Positions 5,048 through 12,114 of a DNA stretch of 12,320 nucleotides are shown piece by piece. Each line of letters starts with the position of its first letter. The first letter of the stretch is position 1. The position numbers were made by a program, and so were the translations under genes. The stretch is from RBG-16-66-20 sp964564865 (GTDB lineage Bacteria; Pseudomonadota; Gammaproteobacteria; Burkholderiales; SG8-39). The stretch covers positions 1 through 12,320 of the forward strand of contig CAZMDA010000082.1 of the NCBI GenBank assembly GCA_964564865.1, read 5' to 3'. The notes under the pieces are model-generated. The model was not told where the DNA came from. It was given only the letters and a program-made list of their open reading frames with translations, and made no database searches.

Positions 5048-7147
5048 ATGGGCGCCACCGACCCCGCCATCGCGGCCTTCGCCAGGCTGAACCCCCGCCA
5101 GCGCGAGGCCGCCACGCACGGGCAACGCGCCGCTTGCGGTGCGTTCCAGTCCGGGCCCTTGCTCATCATCGCCGGCGCCGGCACCGGCAAGACCAGCACG
5201 CTTGCGCACCGCGTCGCGCACCTCGTGCTGCAGGGCACTGAGGCCGAGCGGATCCTGCTCCTCACCTTCACCCGCCGCGCGGCACTGGAGATGACGCGGC
5301 GCGCGCAGCGCATCGCCGGCGAAACGACGAAGGCGGTGCGCCTGCCCTGGTCGGGCACCTTCCACTCGGTGGCCAACCGGCTGCTGCGAAGGCATGCGCG
5401 ACGCATTTTCGTCCCCGGTGGGCTGGAGGAGCGCTTCAGCGTGCTCGATCGCGGCGACGCGGCGGACCTGCTGGACCTGGTGCGCCACGATCTGGGCTAC
5501 TCGAAGCTGGAGAAGCGCTTTCCCCGCAAGGACACCTGCCTCGCCATCTACTCGCACCGGGTGAACACGCAAGGAACGCTGCAGGACACGCTGGCATCGA
5601 CCTTCCCGTGGTGCGCGGAATGGGAGGCGGAGCTGAAGGCGCTGTTCCGCGGCTACGTGGAGCGCAAGCTCGCCCACCAGGCCCTGGACTACGACGACCT
5701 GCTTCTCTACTGGCACGCCATGCTGGAGGACGAAGCCTTCGCGCGCGAACTCTCGGCGGCCTGGGACCACGTGCTGGTGGACGAGTACCAGGACACCAAC
5801 GTCCTGCAGGCGCAGATCCTGCAGCGGCTGCGGCCCACGGGCGAGGGCCTCACGGTGGTGGGCGACGACGCGCAGGCGATCTACTCGTTCCGGGCGGCGT
5901 CGGTGGAGAACATCCTCCAGTTCACCAGGCAGTTTGAAAATCAGGGACAGTCCCCGATTTCCAAAAGCGGAAATCAGGGACAGTCCCCAAATTCGCCGCT
6001 GACGGTGGTGCTGGAGGAGAACTACCGCTCCACGCAGCCGGTGCTGGACGCGGCCAACGCGCTCATGGCGGAGGCCTCGCGCCAGTACCAGAAGGAACTG
6101 CGCAGCCGCAGGACGGAAGGGCCGAAGCCGCGCCATGTGACGGTGGCGGACGACGCGGCGCAGGCGCAGTACGTGGTGACGCGGGTGCTGGAGGCGCGCG
6201 AGCAGGGCGTGGAGCTGATGCGCCAGGCGGTGCTGTTCCGCTCCTCGCACCACTCCGACGTGCTGGAGCTGGAGCTGGTGAAGCGCAACATCCCCTACGT
6301 GAAGTACGGCGGCCTCAAGTTCCTGGAGGCGGGGCACGTCAAGGACGCGCTCGCCGTGCTGCGCTGGGCGGACAACCCGAAGAACCGCGTCGCCGCCTGG
6401 CGCGCGCTGCAGCTGCTGCCGGGCGTGGGCCCGAAGGGCGCCGAGCGCGTGTTCACCGCGTTCGAGGCGCAGGGCCACGGCTGGGCGGCGCTCAAGTCGC
6501 CCTCGCCGGAGTTCAACGCGCTGATGGCGCACCTGGGCGACGCGGCCACGCCCTGGCCGGGGCAGATGGAGCGGGTGCGCGAATGGTACGCGCCGGTGCT
6601 GGAGCGCAAGTACGACGCGCCCGAGGTGCGCGCGGCGGACCTCGCGCAGCTGGAGAAGGTCTCCGGCGGCTACCGCGACCGGGAGGCGTTCCTGACCGAG
6701 CTTGCGCTGGATCCGCCCGGCGCCACCGGCGACCTGGCGGGCGACCCGCTGCTGGACGAGGACTACCTCGTGCTCTCCACGGTGCACTCGGCCAAGGGGC
6801 AGGAGTGGGAGGCGGTGTATGTGCTCAACGTGTCGGATGGCAACTTCCCCAACGAATTCGCCGCCGGCAAGCCCGAGCAGATCGAGGAAGAGCGCCGCCT
6901 CCTGTACGTGGCCATGACGCGCGCCAAGACGAGCCTGGACCTCGTCTCGCCGCTCAAGTACTACGTCACGCAGCAGTCGCGCATGGGCGACCGGCACGTC
7001 TACGGCGCGAAGAGCCGCTTCCTCACGCGCAGCGTGATGCAGTGCCTGGACCAGGTGGCCTGGGCCGAGAAGGACGGCGCGGGCGAACTTCGCCCCATGG
7101 GCCCGTCGGTGGACGTGGCGGCGAAGCTGCGGGCGCTGTGGGCCTAG
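5048..7147 (+). CDS. UvrD/Rep-family superfamily 1A DNA helicase
   Basis: A 699-residue 3'-5' DNA helicase with all motifs: A-G-A-G-T-G-K-T (42-49), T-F-T-R-R-A-A (73-79), V-D-E-Y-Q-D-T (244-250), G-D-D-A-Q-A-I-Y-S-F-R (272-282), E-E-N-Y-R-S-T (323-329), L-S-T-V-H-S-A-K-G-Q-E-W (576-587) and E-R-R-L-L-Y-V-A-M-T-R-A-K (615-627). There is no C-terminal RecB-like nuclease, so a repair or fork-processing role is likely. Around residues 297-316 a Gln/Ser-rich stretch with the hexapeptide NQGQSP twice is encoded by an inserted repeat, between motifs III and IV where relatives run straight on. ATG 5048 is preferred; TTG at 5030 is in frame but would add six unconserved residues. No ribosome site precedes the ATG, which with TATAGT at 5036 hints at a leaderless transcript. 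Next gene begins 16 bases downstream. Confidence 0.93.
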   Translation: MGATDPAIAAFARLNPRQREAATHGQRAACGAFQSGPLLIIAGAGTGKTSTLAHRVAHLVLQGTEAERILLLTFTRRAALEMTRRAQRIAGETTKAVRLPWSGTFHSVANRLLRRHARRIFVPGGLEERFSVLDRGDAADLLDLVRHDLGYSKLEKRFPRKDTCLAIYSHRVNTQGTLQDTLASTFPWCAEWEAELKALFRGYVERKLAHQALDYDDLLLYWHAMLEDEAFARELSAAWDHVLVDEYQDTNVLQAQILQRLRPTGEGLTVVGDDAQAIYSFRAASVENILQFTRQFENQGQSPISKSGNQGQSPNSPLTVVLEENYRSTQPVLDAANALMAEASRQYQKELRSRRTEGPKPRHVTVADDAAQAQYVVTRVLEAREQGVELMRQAVLFRSSHHSDVLELELVKRNIPYVKYGGLKFLEAGHVKDALAVLRWADNPKNRVAAWRALQLLPGVGPKGAERVFTAFEAQGHGWAALKSPSPEFNALMAHLGDAATPWPGQMERVREWYAPVLERKYDAPEVRAADLAQLEKVSGGYRDREAFLTELALDPPGATGDLAGDPLLDEDYLVLSTVHSAKGQEWEAVYVLNVSDGNFPNEFAAGKPEQIEEERRLLYVAMTRAKTSLDLVSPLKYYVTQQSRMGDRHVYGAKSRFLTRSVMQCLDQVAWAEKDGAGELRPMGPSVDVAAKLRALWA
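5938..5993 (+). repeat. Twin REP-like palindrome inserted in frame in the helicase gene
   Basis: The 18-base unit AAATCAGGGACAGTCCCC occurs at 5938-5955 and again at 5971-5988, 33 bases apart. Each copy contains the hairpin GGGAC-A-GTCCC. In copy 1 the outer arms AAATC (5938-5942) and GATTT (5956-5960) also pair. Between copies, GATTTCC (5956-5962) pairs with GGAAATC (5969-5975). The 33-base period preserves the frame, so each copy encodes NQGQSP. From recollection, GGGACAGTCCCC-type palindromes are common between genes in betaproteobacteria and often sit near REP-associated transposases; no such transposase is in this window. Confidence 0.8.
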
Positions 7148-7163
7148 CCCCAGGCTGACCGGG

Positions 7164-7628
7164 ATGAAGATCTGGGTCGACGCCGACGCCTGCCCGCTGG
7201 CGATCAAGGAAATCCTCTACCGCGCCGCGGAGCGCATGCAGGTGAAGACGACCCTGGTGGCGAACAAGCTCCTCGGCACGCCGCGCTCGCCGTGGATCAG
7301 CGCCCTGCAGGTGCCGCACGGTTTCGACGTCGCCGACAACGAGATCGCCAGGCGCGTGGAGAAGGGCGACCTGGTGGTCACCGCCGACATCCCGCTTGCG
7401 GCCGAGGTGGTGGCCAGGGGTGGCCACGCCCTCAACCCGCGCGGCGAACTCTATACCCCGGAGAACATCCGCGAACGGCTGGAGACGCGGGATTTCCTCG
7501 CCAAGCTGCGCGAGACCGGCGTCCAGACCGGCGGTCCGGCGCCGCTGGACCACACGGACCGGAAGCGTTTCGCCGACCAGCTGGACCGGCTGCTGGCGAG
7601 GATAAGGACCGGCCAGGCACCAACTTGA
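7164..7628 (+). CDS. yaiI: YaiI/YqxD family protein (UPF0178)
   Basis: A 154-residue cytoplasmic protein of the UPF0178 family. The N-terminal M-K-I-W-V-D-A-D-A-C-P (1-11) is the family signature, with the acidic pair D6/D8 resembling the metal site of PIN/NYN-type nucleases. Further conserved blocks are V-A-N-K-L, D-V-A-D-N-E-I, G-D-L-V-V-T-A-D-I-P-L-A (about 70-81) and the R-G-G-H-A-L-N-P-R-G-E-L-Y-T segment. The family's biochemical activity is not established; nuclease-like activity is inferred from the fold. The length is normal for the family. The gene starts at ATG, 16 bases after the helicase stop, and is probably cotranscribed with it. A small GC-rich hairpin follows the stop. Confidence 0.92.
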   Translation: MKIWVDADACPLAIKEILYRAAERMQVKTTLVANKLLGTPRSPWISALQVPHGFDVADNEIARRVEKGDLVVTADIPLAAEVVARGGHALNPRGELYTPENIRERLETRDFLAKLRETGVQTGGPAPLDHTDRKRFADQLDRLLARIRTGQAPT

Positions 7629-7629
7629 A

Positions 7630-7643
7630 GCGCCGAAAGGCGC
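7630..7643 (+). terminator. Short stem-loop after yaiI, possible weak terminator
   Basis: GCGCC (7630-7634) pairs perfectly with GGCGC (7639-7643) across a GAAA loop, a stable GNRA tetraloop, starting two bases after the yaiI stop. No run of T follows, so it is not a standard intrinsic terminator. It may instead protect the 3' end of the helicase-yaiI transcript, or mark a Rho-dependent end. Confidence 0.3.
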
Positions 7644-7703
7644 CGTGCACTGCAATCGTGCCGGGTTTCCCGCTCGCCAGCCGGAAATGGTGCGCCAGGC
7701 GTG

Positions 7704-7720
7704 TGGCACGGGTATTGCGT
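7704..7720 (+). promoter_or_regulatory. Sigma-54 (RpoN) promoter of the ABC transporter/aminohydrolase operon
   Basis: TGGCACGGGTATTGCGT matches the -24/-12 consensus TGGCAC-N5-TTGCW almost perfectly, with the invariant GG and GC exactly ten bases apart. The predicted start is near 7730, leaving a leader of about 27 bases that holds the AGGGAGG ribosome site before ATG 7757. A sigma-54 promoter requires an AAA+ activator; in this context NtrC or a substrate-specific activator is likely. A possible upstream dyad, GCAC-N7-GTGC (7647-7661), is weak. The operon content (nitrogen-compound uptake and deamination) agrees with nitrogen control. Confidence 0.78.
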
Positions 7721-7735
7721 GGAATGGGCATTCCA
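7720..7735. promoter_or_regulatory. 16-bp palindrome over the predicted transcription start
   Basis: TGGAATGGGCATTCCA is a perfect palindrome of seven-base arms around a GG centre. It begins at the end of the -12 element and covers the predicted start site of the sigma-54 promoter. A dimeric repressor bound here would block initiation, or the first transcribed bases could form a 5' hairpin. Symmetry is seen directly; function is inferred. Confidence 0.45.
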
Positions 7736-7756
7736 TCCATGCCCCAGGGAGGCCGC

Positions 7757-8755
7757 ATGAAACGCCGTGATTTCCTCAAGTCCACCGCCGCCACCGCCGC
7801 CGTCGCCGGCACCGCAAGCCTGGGCCTGCCCGGGCTCGCCTCCGCGCAGGCGATGCCCCCGGTCATCAACGTCGGCCACCTGGTCGGCATCTGCATGTCG
7901 CCGCTGTTCTTCGCCCAGGCGACGGGCCTCTTCGCGGCCGAGGGGCTGAAGGTGGAGATGAAGTTCATGCCCAACCCGGGCGATGCGCTCACCGCGCTCA
8001 CCGGCGGGGCGATGCAGGTGGTGCACATCCCCTTCACCAACATCATCGTCGCCGCCAACAACGGCGCGCCGGTGCGCATCATCGGCGGCAGCGGGGCGGG
8101 CGGGCTGTTCCTGATCGCGCAGGGCTCCACCGGCATCAAGAGCATGGGCGACCTGGCGAAGCAGAAGGGCAAGGGCCTGAAGATCGGCGCCATGCGCCTG
8201 AACACCTTCGAGCTGATGGCCTACCGGGCGCTGGCGGGCGCCGGCCTCAAGTACGACGACTTCCAGATGGTGTGGTTCAGCGACGTGCTGTCCATGGCCG
8301 CGGCCTTCGAGGCGAAGCAACTGGACCTGGTCACGCACGTGGAGCCCTTCGCCACCCGCCTGGTGGACAAGCTGGGCGGGGTGCCGATCGCCTCGAACCT
8401 GGACACCTGGGGCAAGGACGGCCCGGACTGCGTCACCAACGCGCGCGTCGACTTCCTGGAGAAGTACCCGGCCGCGGCGACCAGGTACATGCGCGCGCTG
8501 CTCAAGGCCGACGCGGCGATCAAGGCCGACCCGGTCCGGGCGGTCGACGTGCTGGACGCCTCCAAGTACTACCGGGTGGACAAGGACACGCTGCGCGCCT
8601 CGCTGCCGCGCCAGCGCCCGCAGGTGAACCTGATCGGCGCGGGCGAGGCGGGCATGCGCACGGCGATCGCCGACATGACCACGCTGGGCTACATCAAGTC
8701 GGTGCCGGGCAACCTGATCGATTTCAGGTTCCTGAACGAAGCGCTCAAGTCCTAG
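7757..8755 (+). CDS. ABC transporter solute-binding protein, NMT1/SsuA-like, Tat-exported
   Basis: A 332-residue periplasmic binding protein of the NMT1/THI5-like group, which includes binding proteins for nitrate, sulfonates, taurine and pyrimidine precursors. The N-terminus M-K-R-R-D-F-L-K is a textbook twin-arginine signal, followed by an Ala-rich hydrophobic stretch and a cleavage site near L-A-S-A/Q-A (after residue 30 or 32), implying export in folded form. Typical family segments follow: I-N-V-G-H, S-P-L-F-F-A-Q-A-T-G-L-F-A-A-E-G-L-K-V-E and G-D-A-L-T-A-L-T-G-G-A-M-Q. ATG 7757 has AGGGAGG four bases upstream; ATG 7739 is in frame but would place residues before the Tat motif. It is the first gene of a five-gene operon behind a sigma-54 promoter. 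The ligand is not deducible from the sequence; the aminohydrolase downstream suggests an amino-substituted heterocycle. Confidence 0.9.
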   Translation: MKRRDFLKSTAATAAVAGTASLGLPGLASAQAMPPVINVGHLVGICMSPLFFAQATGLFAAEGLKVEMKFMPNPGDALTALTGGAMQVVHIPFTNIIVAANNGAPVRIIGGSGAGGLFLIAQGSTGIKSMGDLAKQKGKGLKIGAMRLNTFELMAYRALAGAGLKYDDFQMVWFSDVLSMAAAFEAKQLDLVTHVEPFATRLVDKLGGVPIASNLDTWGKDGPDCVTNARVDFLEKYPAAATRYMRALLKADAAIKADPVRAVDVLDASKYYRVDKDTLRASLPRQRPQVNLIGAGEAGMRTAIADMTTLGYIKSVPGNLIDFRFLNEALKS

Positions 8756-8764
8756 CCTGCGCCG

Positions 8765-9547
8765 GTGCGGGACATGCTGAAGGCCGCCGCCGCGGCGCTG
8801 GTGCCGTGGCTGGCGGTGGTGGGGCTGTGGGAGCTCGCGGCGGCGCGCGGCTGGATGACGACCACGCTGTTCCCGCCGCCGTCGTCGTTCATCGCCTTCG
8901 CCATCGAGAGCGACTTCCGCGTCGGCTTCGGCAAGGAGGGCATGCCCATTCCGGCGGCGATCGTCGCCAGTTCGTTCCGCGTCGTGGCGGGCCTGTTCAT
9001 CGGCTTCGTCGCCGCGGTGGCGACCGGGATCCTGGTGTCCATGTCGCGCTGGGCGTCGCTGGCGGTGCTGCCGCTGGTGCGCGGCCTGGCGCCGATCGCG
9101 CCGATCGCCTGGATCCCGATCGGCATCGTGGTGTTCGGCCTGGGCAACCCGACCGCGGTGTTCGTGGTGTTCACCGGCGTGTACTTCCTGCTCACGCTCG
9201 CCACGGTGGCGGCGGTGCAGTCGGTGGACCCGCGCCTGGTGAAGACCGCGCGCACCTTCGGCGCCACGCGCGGGCAGGTCTGGGCCTGGGTGGTGTTCCC
9301 GGCGGTGCTGCCGCAGGTGTTCACCATGCTGCGGCTGAACTTCTTCGCCGCCTGGATGGCGGTGCTGGCCGCGGAGATGGTGGGCCTCAAGAACGGCGTC
9401 GGCATGATCGTGATCCTGGGCCGCGAGATGTTCAACCCGAACCTGATCATGCTGGGCATCTGCATCATCGGCGTCACCGGCTACGCGGTGGACGCGCTGC
9501 TGCTGTTCGTGCAGCGCAAGATCCTGTGGTGGAAGGCCGCCGAATGA
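8765..9547 (+). CDS. ABC transporter permease, SsuC/TauC-like
   Basis: A 260-residue inner-membrane protein with about six hydrophobic segments (roughly residues 10-28, 65-93, 97-125, 128-150, 190-210 and 225-250). The EAA loop that docks on the ATPase is at about 161-189: T-A-R-T-F-G-A-T-R-G-Q-V-W followed by F-P-A-V-L-P-Q-V. This is the BPD_transp_1 fold of the nitrate/sulfonate/taurine subfamily. It would form a homodimeric channel for the substrate delivered by the binding protein encoded nine bases upstream. Start codon GTG 8765 is chosen; ATG 8774 is an equally possible start three codons later, and neither has a strong ribosome site. The stop overlaps the ATPase start (ATGA), a sign of coupled translation. 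Confidence 0.92.
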   Translation: MRDMLKAAAAALVPWLAVVGLWELAAARGWMTTTLFPPPSSFIAFAIESDFRVGFGKEGMPIPAAIVASSFRVVAGLFIGFVAAVATGILVSMSRWASLAVLPLVRGLAPIAPIAWIPIGIVVFGLGNPTAVFVVFTGVYFLLTLATVAAVQSVDPRLVKTARTFGATRGQVWAWVVFPAVLPQVFTMLRLNFFAAWMAVLAAEMVGLKNGVGMIVILGREMFNPNLIMLGICIIGVTGYAVDALLLFVQRKILWWKAAE

Positions 9548-10323
9548 GCTCCCTCGTCATCGAGAAGGCGCGCAAGACCTGGCCGGGCGCGCGCGGCCTG
9601 GCGGTCGAGGCCATCCAGGAGGTGAGCCTGGAGGTGTCCCCGGGCGAGTTCGTCGCCATCCTGGGGCCGAGCGGCTGCGGCAAGAGCACGCTGCTCGAGC
9701 TGTGCGCGGGCCTGGAGCCGATGTCGGGCGGCCGGATCCTGATCGGCGGCGAGCCCGTGACCGGCCCCAACCCGAAGGCGGTGATGGTGTTCCAGGAGCA
9801 TTCGCTCTTTCCCTGGCTGACCGTCGAGGACAACGTCGTGTTCGGCCTGAAGATGAAGAAGGAAAGCCGGCTCGAGCGCTGGCGCCGGGGGCGCGACGTG
9901 CTCGAGCGCGTCAGGCTGGCGAAGTATGCGAAGCACTTCCCGCACCAACTGTCCGGCGGCATGAAGCAGCGCGTGGCGATCGCGCGCGCGCTGGTGGGCG
10001 AGCCCGAGTTCATCCTGATGGACGAGCCCTTCGCGGCGCTGGACTTCCAGACCCGGGTGCTGATGCAGCAGTTCCTGCTGGAGGTGTGGTCCGGGTTCAA
10101 GTCGACGATCCTGTTCGTCACCCACCAGATCGACGAGGCGGTGCTGCTCGCCGACCGGGTGGTGGTGATGAGCGCCGCGCCGGGGCGGGTGCTGGAGGAG
10201 GTGAAGATCGGCCTGCCGCGGCCGCGCAGCATGACGGACCCCGATTTCAACGGGTATCGTGTGCGCCTGACCTCGCACATGGAAAAGGAAGTGATGCGCG
10301 CCCATGCAGCTGAAGCTCCCTGA
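9544..10323 (+). CDS. ABC transporter ATP-binding protein, SsuB/TauB-like
   Basis: A 259-residue nucleotide-binding subunit with all motifs: Walker A G-P-S-G-C-G-K-S-T (41-49), Q-loop Gln84 in M-V-F-Q-E-H, signature L-S-G-G-M-K-Q-R (136-143), Walker B I-L-M-D-E-P (157-162), D-loop A-A-L-D (164-167) and switch His194 in V-T-H-Q. The sequence L-F-P-W-L-T-V after the Q-loop is typical of the SsuB/TauB/NrtD group. It acts on the cytoplasmic face as a dimer with the permease encoded just before. The ATG lies within ATGA shared with the permease stop. Its last 20 bases overlap the start of the next small gene, so the operon is tightly packed. There is no fused regulatory domain as in NrtC. Confidence 0.94.
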   Translation: MSSLVIEKARKTWPGARGLAVEAIQEVSLEVSPGEFVAILGPSGCGKSTLLELCAGLEPMSGGRILIGGEPVTGPNPKAVMVFQEHSLFPWLTVEDNVVFGLKMKKESRLERWRRGRDVLERVRLAKYAKHFPHQLSGGMKQRVAIARALVGEPEFILMDEPFAALDFQTRVLMQQFLLEVWSGFKSTILFVTHQIDEAVLLADRVVVMSAAPGRVLEEVKIGLPRPRSMTDPDFNGYRVRLTSHMEKEVMRAHAAEAP

Positions 10324-10636
10324 CCTGATAGAAGTAAAAGGCGGGGCCTTGAGCTACAGCCCGCGCTGCGCGGAGCTGGAGGGCGCCGTGGTGGAGATCG
10401 CCGGCTGGGTGGTCGACACGCACGACGGCGCCGCGCAGATGCTGGTGGCCGAGCCCGGCGGCTGCCCGCACTGCTCGCCGGTGCCGGCCGTGTCGCTGCC
10501 GGAGTTCAGGACCCGGGCGGGACAGGCCGTCACCCTGCGCGGACGGCTTTCGTTCGGCTTCAAGGCGGACGCCGCGGGCAACGCCAGCTTCCTCAGGCTG
10601 GAGGGTGCGCGCGTGTCCACCGGCCTTCCCACATGA
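10304..10636 (+). CDS. Small CPHC-motif protein, possible OB-fold, function unknown
   Basis: A 110-residue protein with no signal peptide, overlapping the ATPase gene by 20 bases. Residues 26-50 (L-E-G-A-V-V-E-I-A-G-W-V-V and D-G-A-A-Q-M-L-V-A-E) and 75-101 (Q-A-V-T-L-R-G-R-L-S-F-G-F and F-L-R-L-E-G-A-R-V) look like the alternating strands of a small beta-barrel. Between them is G-G-C54-P-H-C57-S-P-V-P-A. A C-x-x-C flanked by His could bind metal or act as a redox pair. The layout recalls DUF3299-like proteins, which share a cysteine/His-containing segment before a V-T-V-x-G-R-L strand, but this is a resemblance seen by eye only. Its place between transporter and aminohydrolase suggests a role with the substrate or in metal delivery to the metallohydrolase. 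The start at 10304 is the only ATG that keeps the first strand. Confidence 0.75.
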   Translation: MQLKLPDLIEVKGGALSYSPRCAELEGAVVEIAGWVVDTHDGAAQMLVAEPGGCPHCSPVPAVSLPEFRTRAGQAVTLRGRLSFGFKADAAGNASFLRLEGARVSTGLPT

Positions 10637-10643
10637 GGCTCGC

Positions 10644-12095
10644 ATGAAGCTGATCGCAGGCGCGCGCGTGCTGTGCTCGGCCGCCGCCGGGCCCGAGGCG
10701 CTGGATGTCCTCATCGAGGGCGAGCGCATCCAGGACCTGGTGCCGCGCGGCTCGATCAAGGGCGAAGGGATGGAGGTGCTCGACGCCACCGGCTATGCGC
10801 TGATGCCGGGCCTGGTGAACGGCCACAACCACGCGCAGACCCACCTCGCCAAGGGCCTGTTCGACCGCTACAACCTCGAGACCTACCTGAGCGCCCAGCC
10901 CTGGGCCTCGGGCCGGCGCACGCAGGAGGACAAGCACCTGTCGGCGCTGATCGGCGCCGCGGAGATGCTGCGCAAGGGCTGCACCGCCGGCTACGACATG
11001 TTCGCGGAGTTCCCGCTGCCGAGCGCCGAGGGCGTCGAGGCGGTCGCGCGCGGCTATGCCGAGGCCGGGATGCGCGCGGCGCTCGCGCCGATGATGGCCG
11101 ACCGCACGTTCTACGAGGCGATTCCGGGCCTCGCCGAGGCGCTGCCCGAGCCGCTGCGCAGCCAGGCGATGAAGGCGCGCAACGCGCCCGGGGCGGAATC
11201 CATTGCCGCGGTCAAGGCCATCCTGAAGGGCTGGAAGGACCACGGCGGCAGCATCAGGCCGGCCCTGGGCCCGACCATCCCGCACCATTGCAGCGACGAC
11301 TTCCTCATCGCCTGCCGCGACCTCGCGGCCGAGCACGGCCTGGGCATCCAGATGCACGTCGCCGAATCGAAGATGCAGTCGGTGGTGGGCCGCAGGCTGT
11401 ACGGCAAGAGCCTGGTCGCGCACCTGCACGAGCTGGGGATGTTCAACGAGAAGTTCTGCGTCGCGCACGGCGTGTGGCTGGACGACGAGGACCGCAGGCG
11501 CCTCGCCGACGGCGGCGCCTCGGTGTCGCACAACCCGGGCAGCAACCTGAAGCTGGGCTCCGGCATCGCCGACATGCGGGCCATGCTGGCGGCGGGCGTG
11601 AACGTGGCACTGGGCACCGATGGCAGCGCATCCTCGGACAACCTGAATGCGTTCGAGGCGATGCGCCTCGCCGCGGGCCTGTCGCGCGTGCAGGGGCGGG
11701 AGCCCGAGCAGTGGGTGAGCGCGCGCGAGGCACTGCATGCCGCCACCGAGGGCGGCGCCAGGGCGCTTGGGTTCAAGGACATCGGCCGCATCGAGAAGGG
11801 CTGGCTGGCGGACCTGGTGCTCCTCGACCTGGGCGCGCTGCACTACATCCCGCTGAACGACCTGGTGACGCAGATCGTGTTCGGCGAGGACGGCACCGGC
11901 GTGGACAGCGTGATGGTGGGCGGGCGCTGGGTGGTGCGCGCGGGCAAGCTGCTGACGGTGGACCTTGCCCGGCTGCGGCGCGACGCCGAGCGGGCGGTGG
12001 AGCGGCTCGCCGCCGCCAACGCCGAGGCGCGCGCGCTGTCGGAGAAGCTGCACCCCTACGTCGGGAAGTTCTGCGGCGGCCTCGCCTGCGGGTGA
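10644..12095 (+). CDS. Amidohydrolase-superfamily aminohydrolase (TrzN/AtzA/SAH-deaminase group)
   Basis: A 483-residue metal-dependent hydrolase. An N-terminal beta-sandwich piece (I-A-G-A-R-V-L) leads to the TIM barrel with G-H61-N-H63-A-Q (HxH metal site), Q-M-H238-V-A-E241-S, V-A-H275-G-V-W, V-S-H296-N-P-G-S-N-L-K-L and G-T-D326-G-S-A-S-S-D-N; the C-terminal G-W-L-A-D-L-V-L-L-D-L (386-396) is the usual return strand. These are the ligands and catalytic residues of the ATZ/TRZ and S-adenosylhomocysteine/methylthioadenosine deaminase group, which remove amino or chloro groups from purine- or triazine-like rings. HNH rather than the common HTH in the first motif is a small variation. ATG 10644 has GAGG six bases upstream; GTG 10605 would add 13 unconserved residues. 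Final gene of the sigma-54 operon; ammonia release from an imported heterocycle is the likely purpose. Confidence 0.88.
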   Translation: MKLIAGARVLCSAAAGPEALDVLIEGERIQDLVPRGSIKGEGMEVLDATGYALMPGLVNGHNHAQTHLAKGLFDRYNLETYLSAQPWASGRRTQEDKHLSALIGAAEMLRKGCTAGYDMFAEFPLPSAEGVEAVARGYAEAGMRAALAPMMADRTFYEAIPGLAEALPEPLRSQAMKARNAPGAESIAAVKAILKGWKDHGGSIRPALGPTIPHHCSDDFLIACRDLAAEHGLGIQMHVAESKMQSVVGRRLYGKSLVAHLHELGMFNEKFCVAHGVWLDDEDRRRLADGGASVSHNPGSNLKLGSGIADMRAMLAAGVNVALGTDGSASSDNLNAFEAMRLAAGLSRVQGREPEQWVSAREALHAATEGGARALGFKDIGRIEKGWLADLVLLDLGALHYIPLNDLVTQIVFGEDGTGVDSVMVGGRWVVRAGKLLTVDLARLRRDAERAVERLAAANAEARALSEKLHPYVGKFCGGLACG

Positions 12096-12114
12096 AGCGG
12101 CAGGGCGGAACGAT

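Noticed and set aside
4976..7207. Very long open frame on the minus strand opposite the UvrD-like helicase
   Set aside because: Composition is His/Arg/Leu-rich with no domain, typical of the antisense of a GC-rich gene, while the plus strand encodes all helicase motifs.
7662..7672. CGGG-TTT-CCCG hairpin upstream of the sigma-54 promoter
   Set aside because: A four-base stem is expected often by chance in GC-rich DNA and it has no T-run or known activator-site pattern.
7292..7756. Extended frame upstream of the solute-binding protein
   Set aside because: It overlaps yaiI and precedes a clear ribosome site, ATG and Tat signal at 7757, and would start upstream of the sigma-54 promoter.
10593..12053. 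486-codon open frame on the minus strand opposite the aminohydrolase
   Set aside because: It has no recognisable domain and is an antisense shadow; the plus strand carries a complete metallohydrolase.
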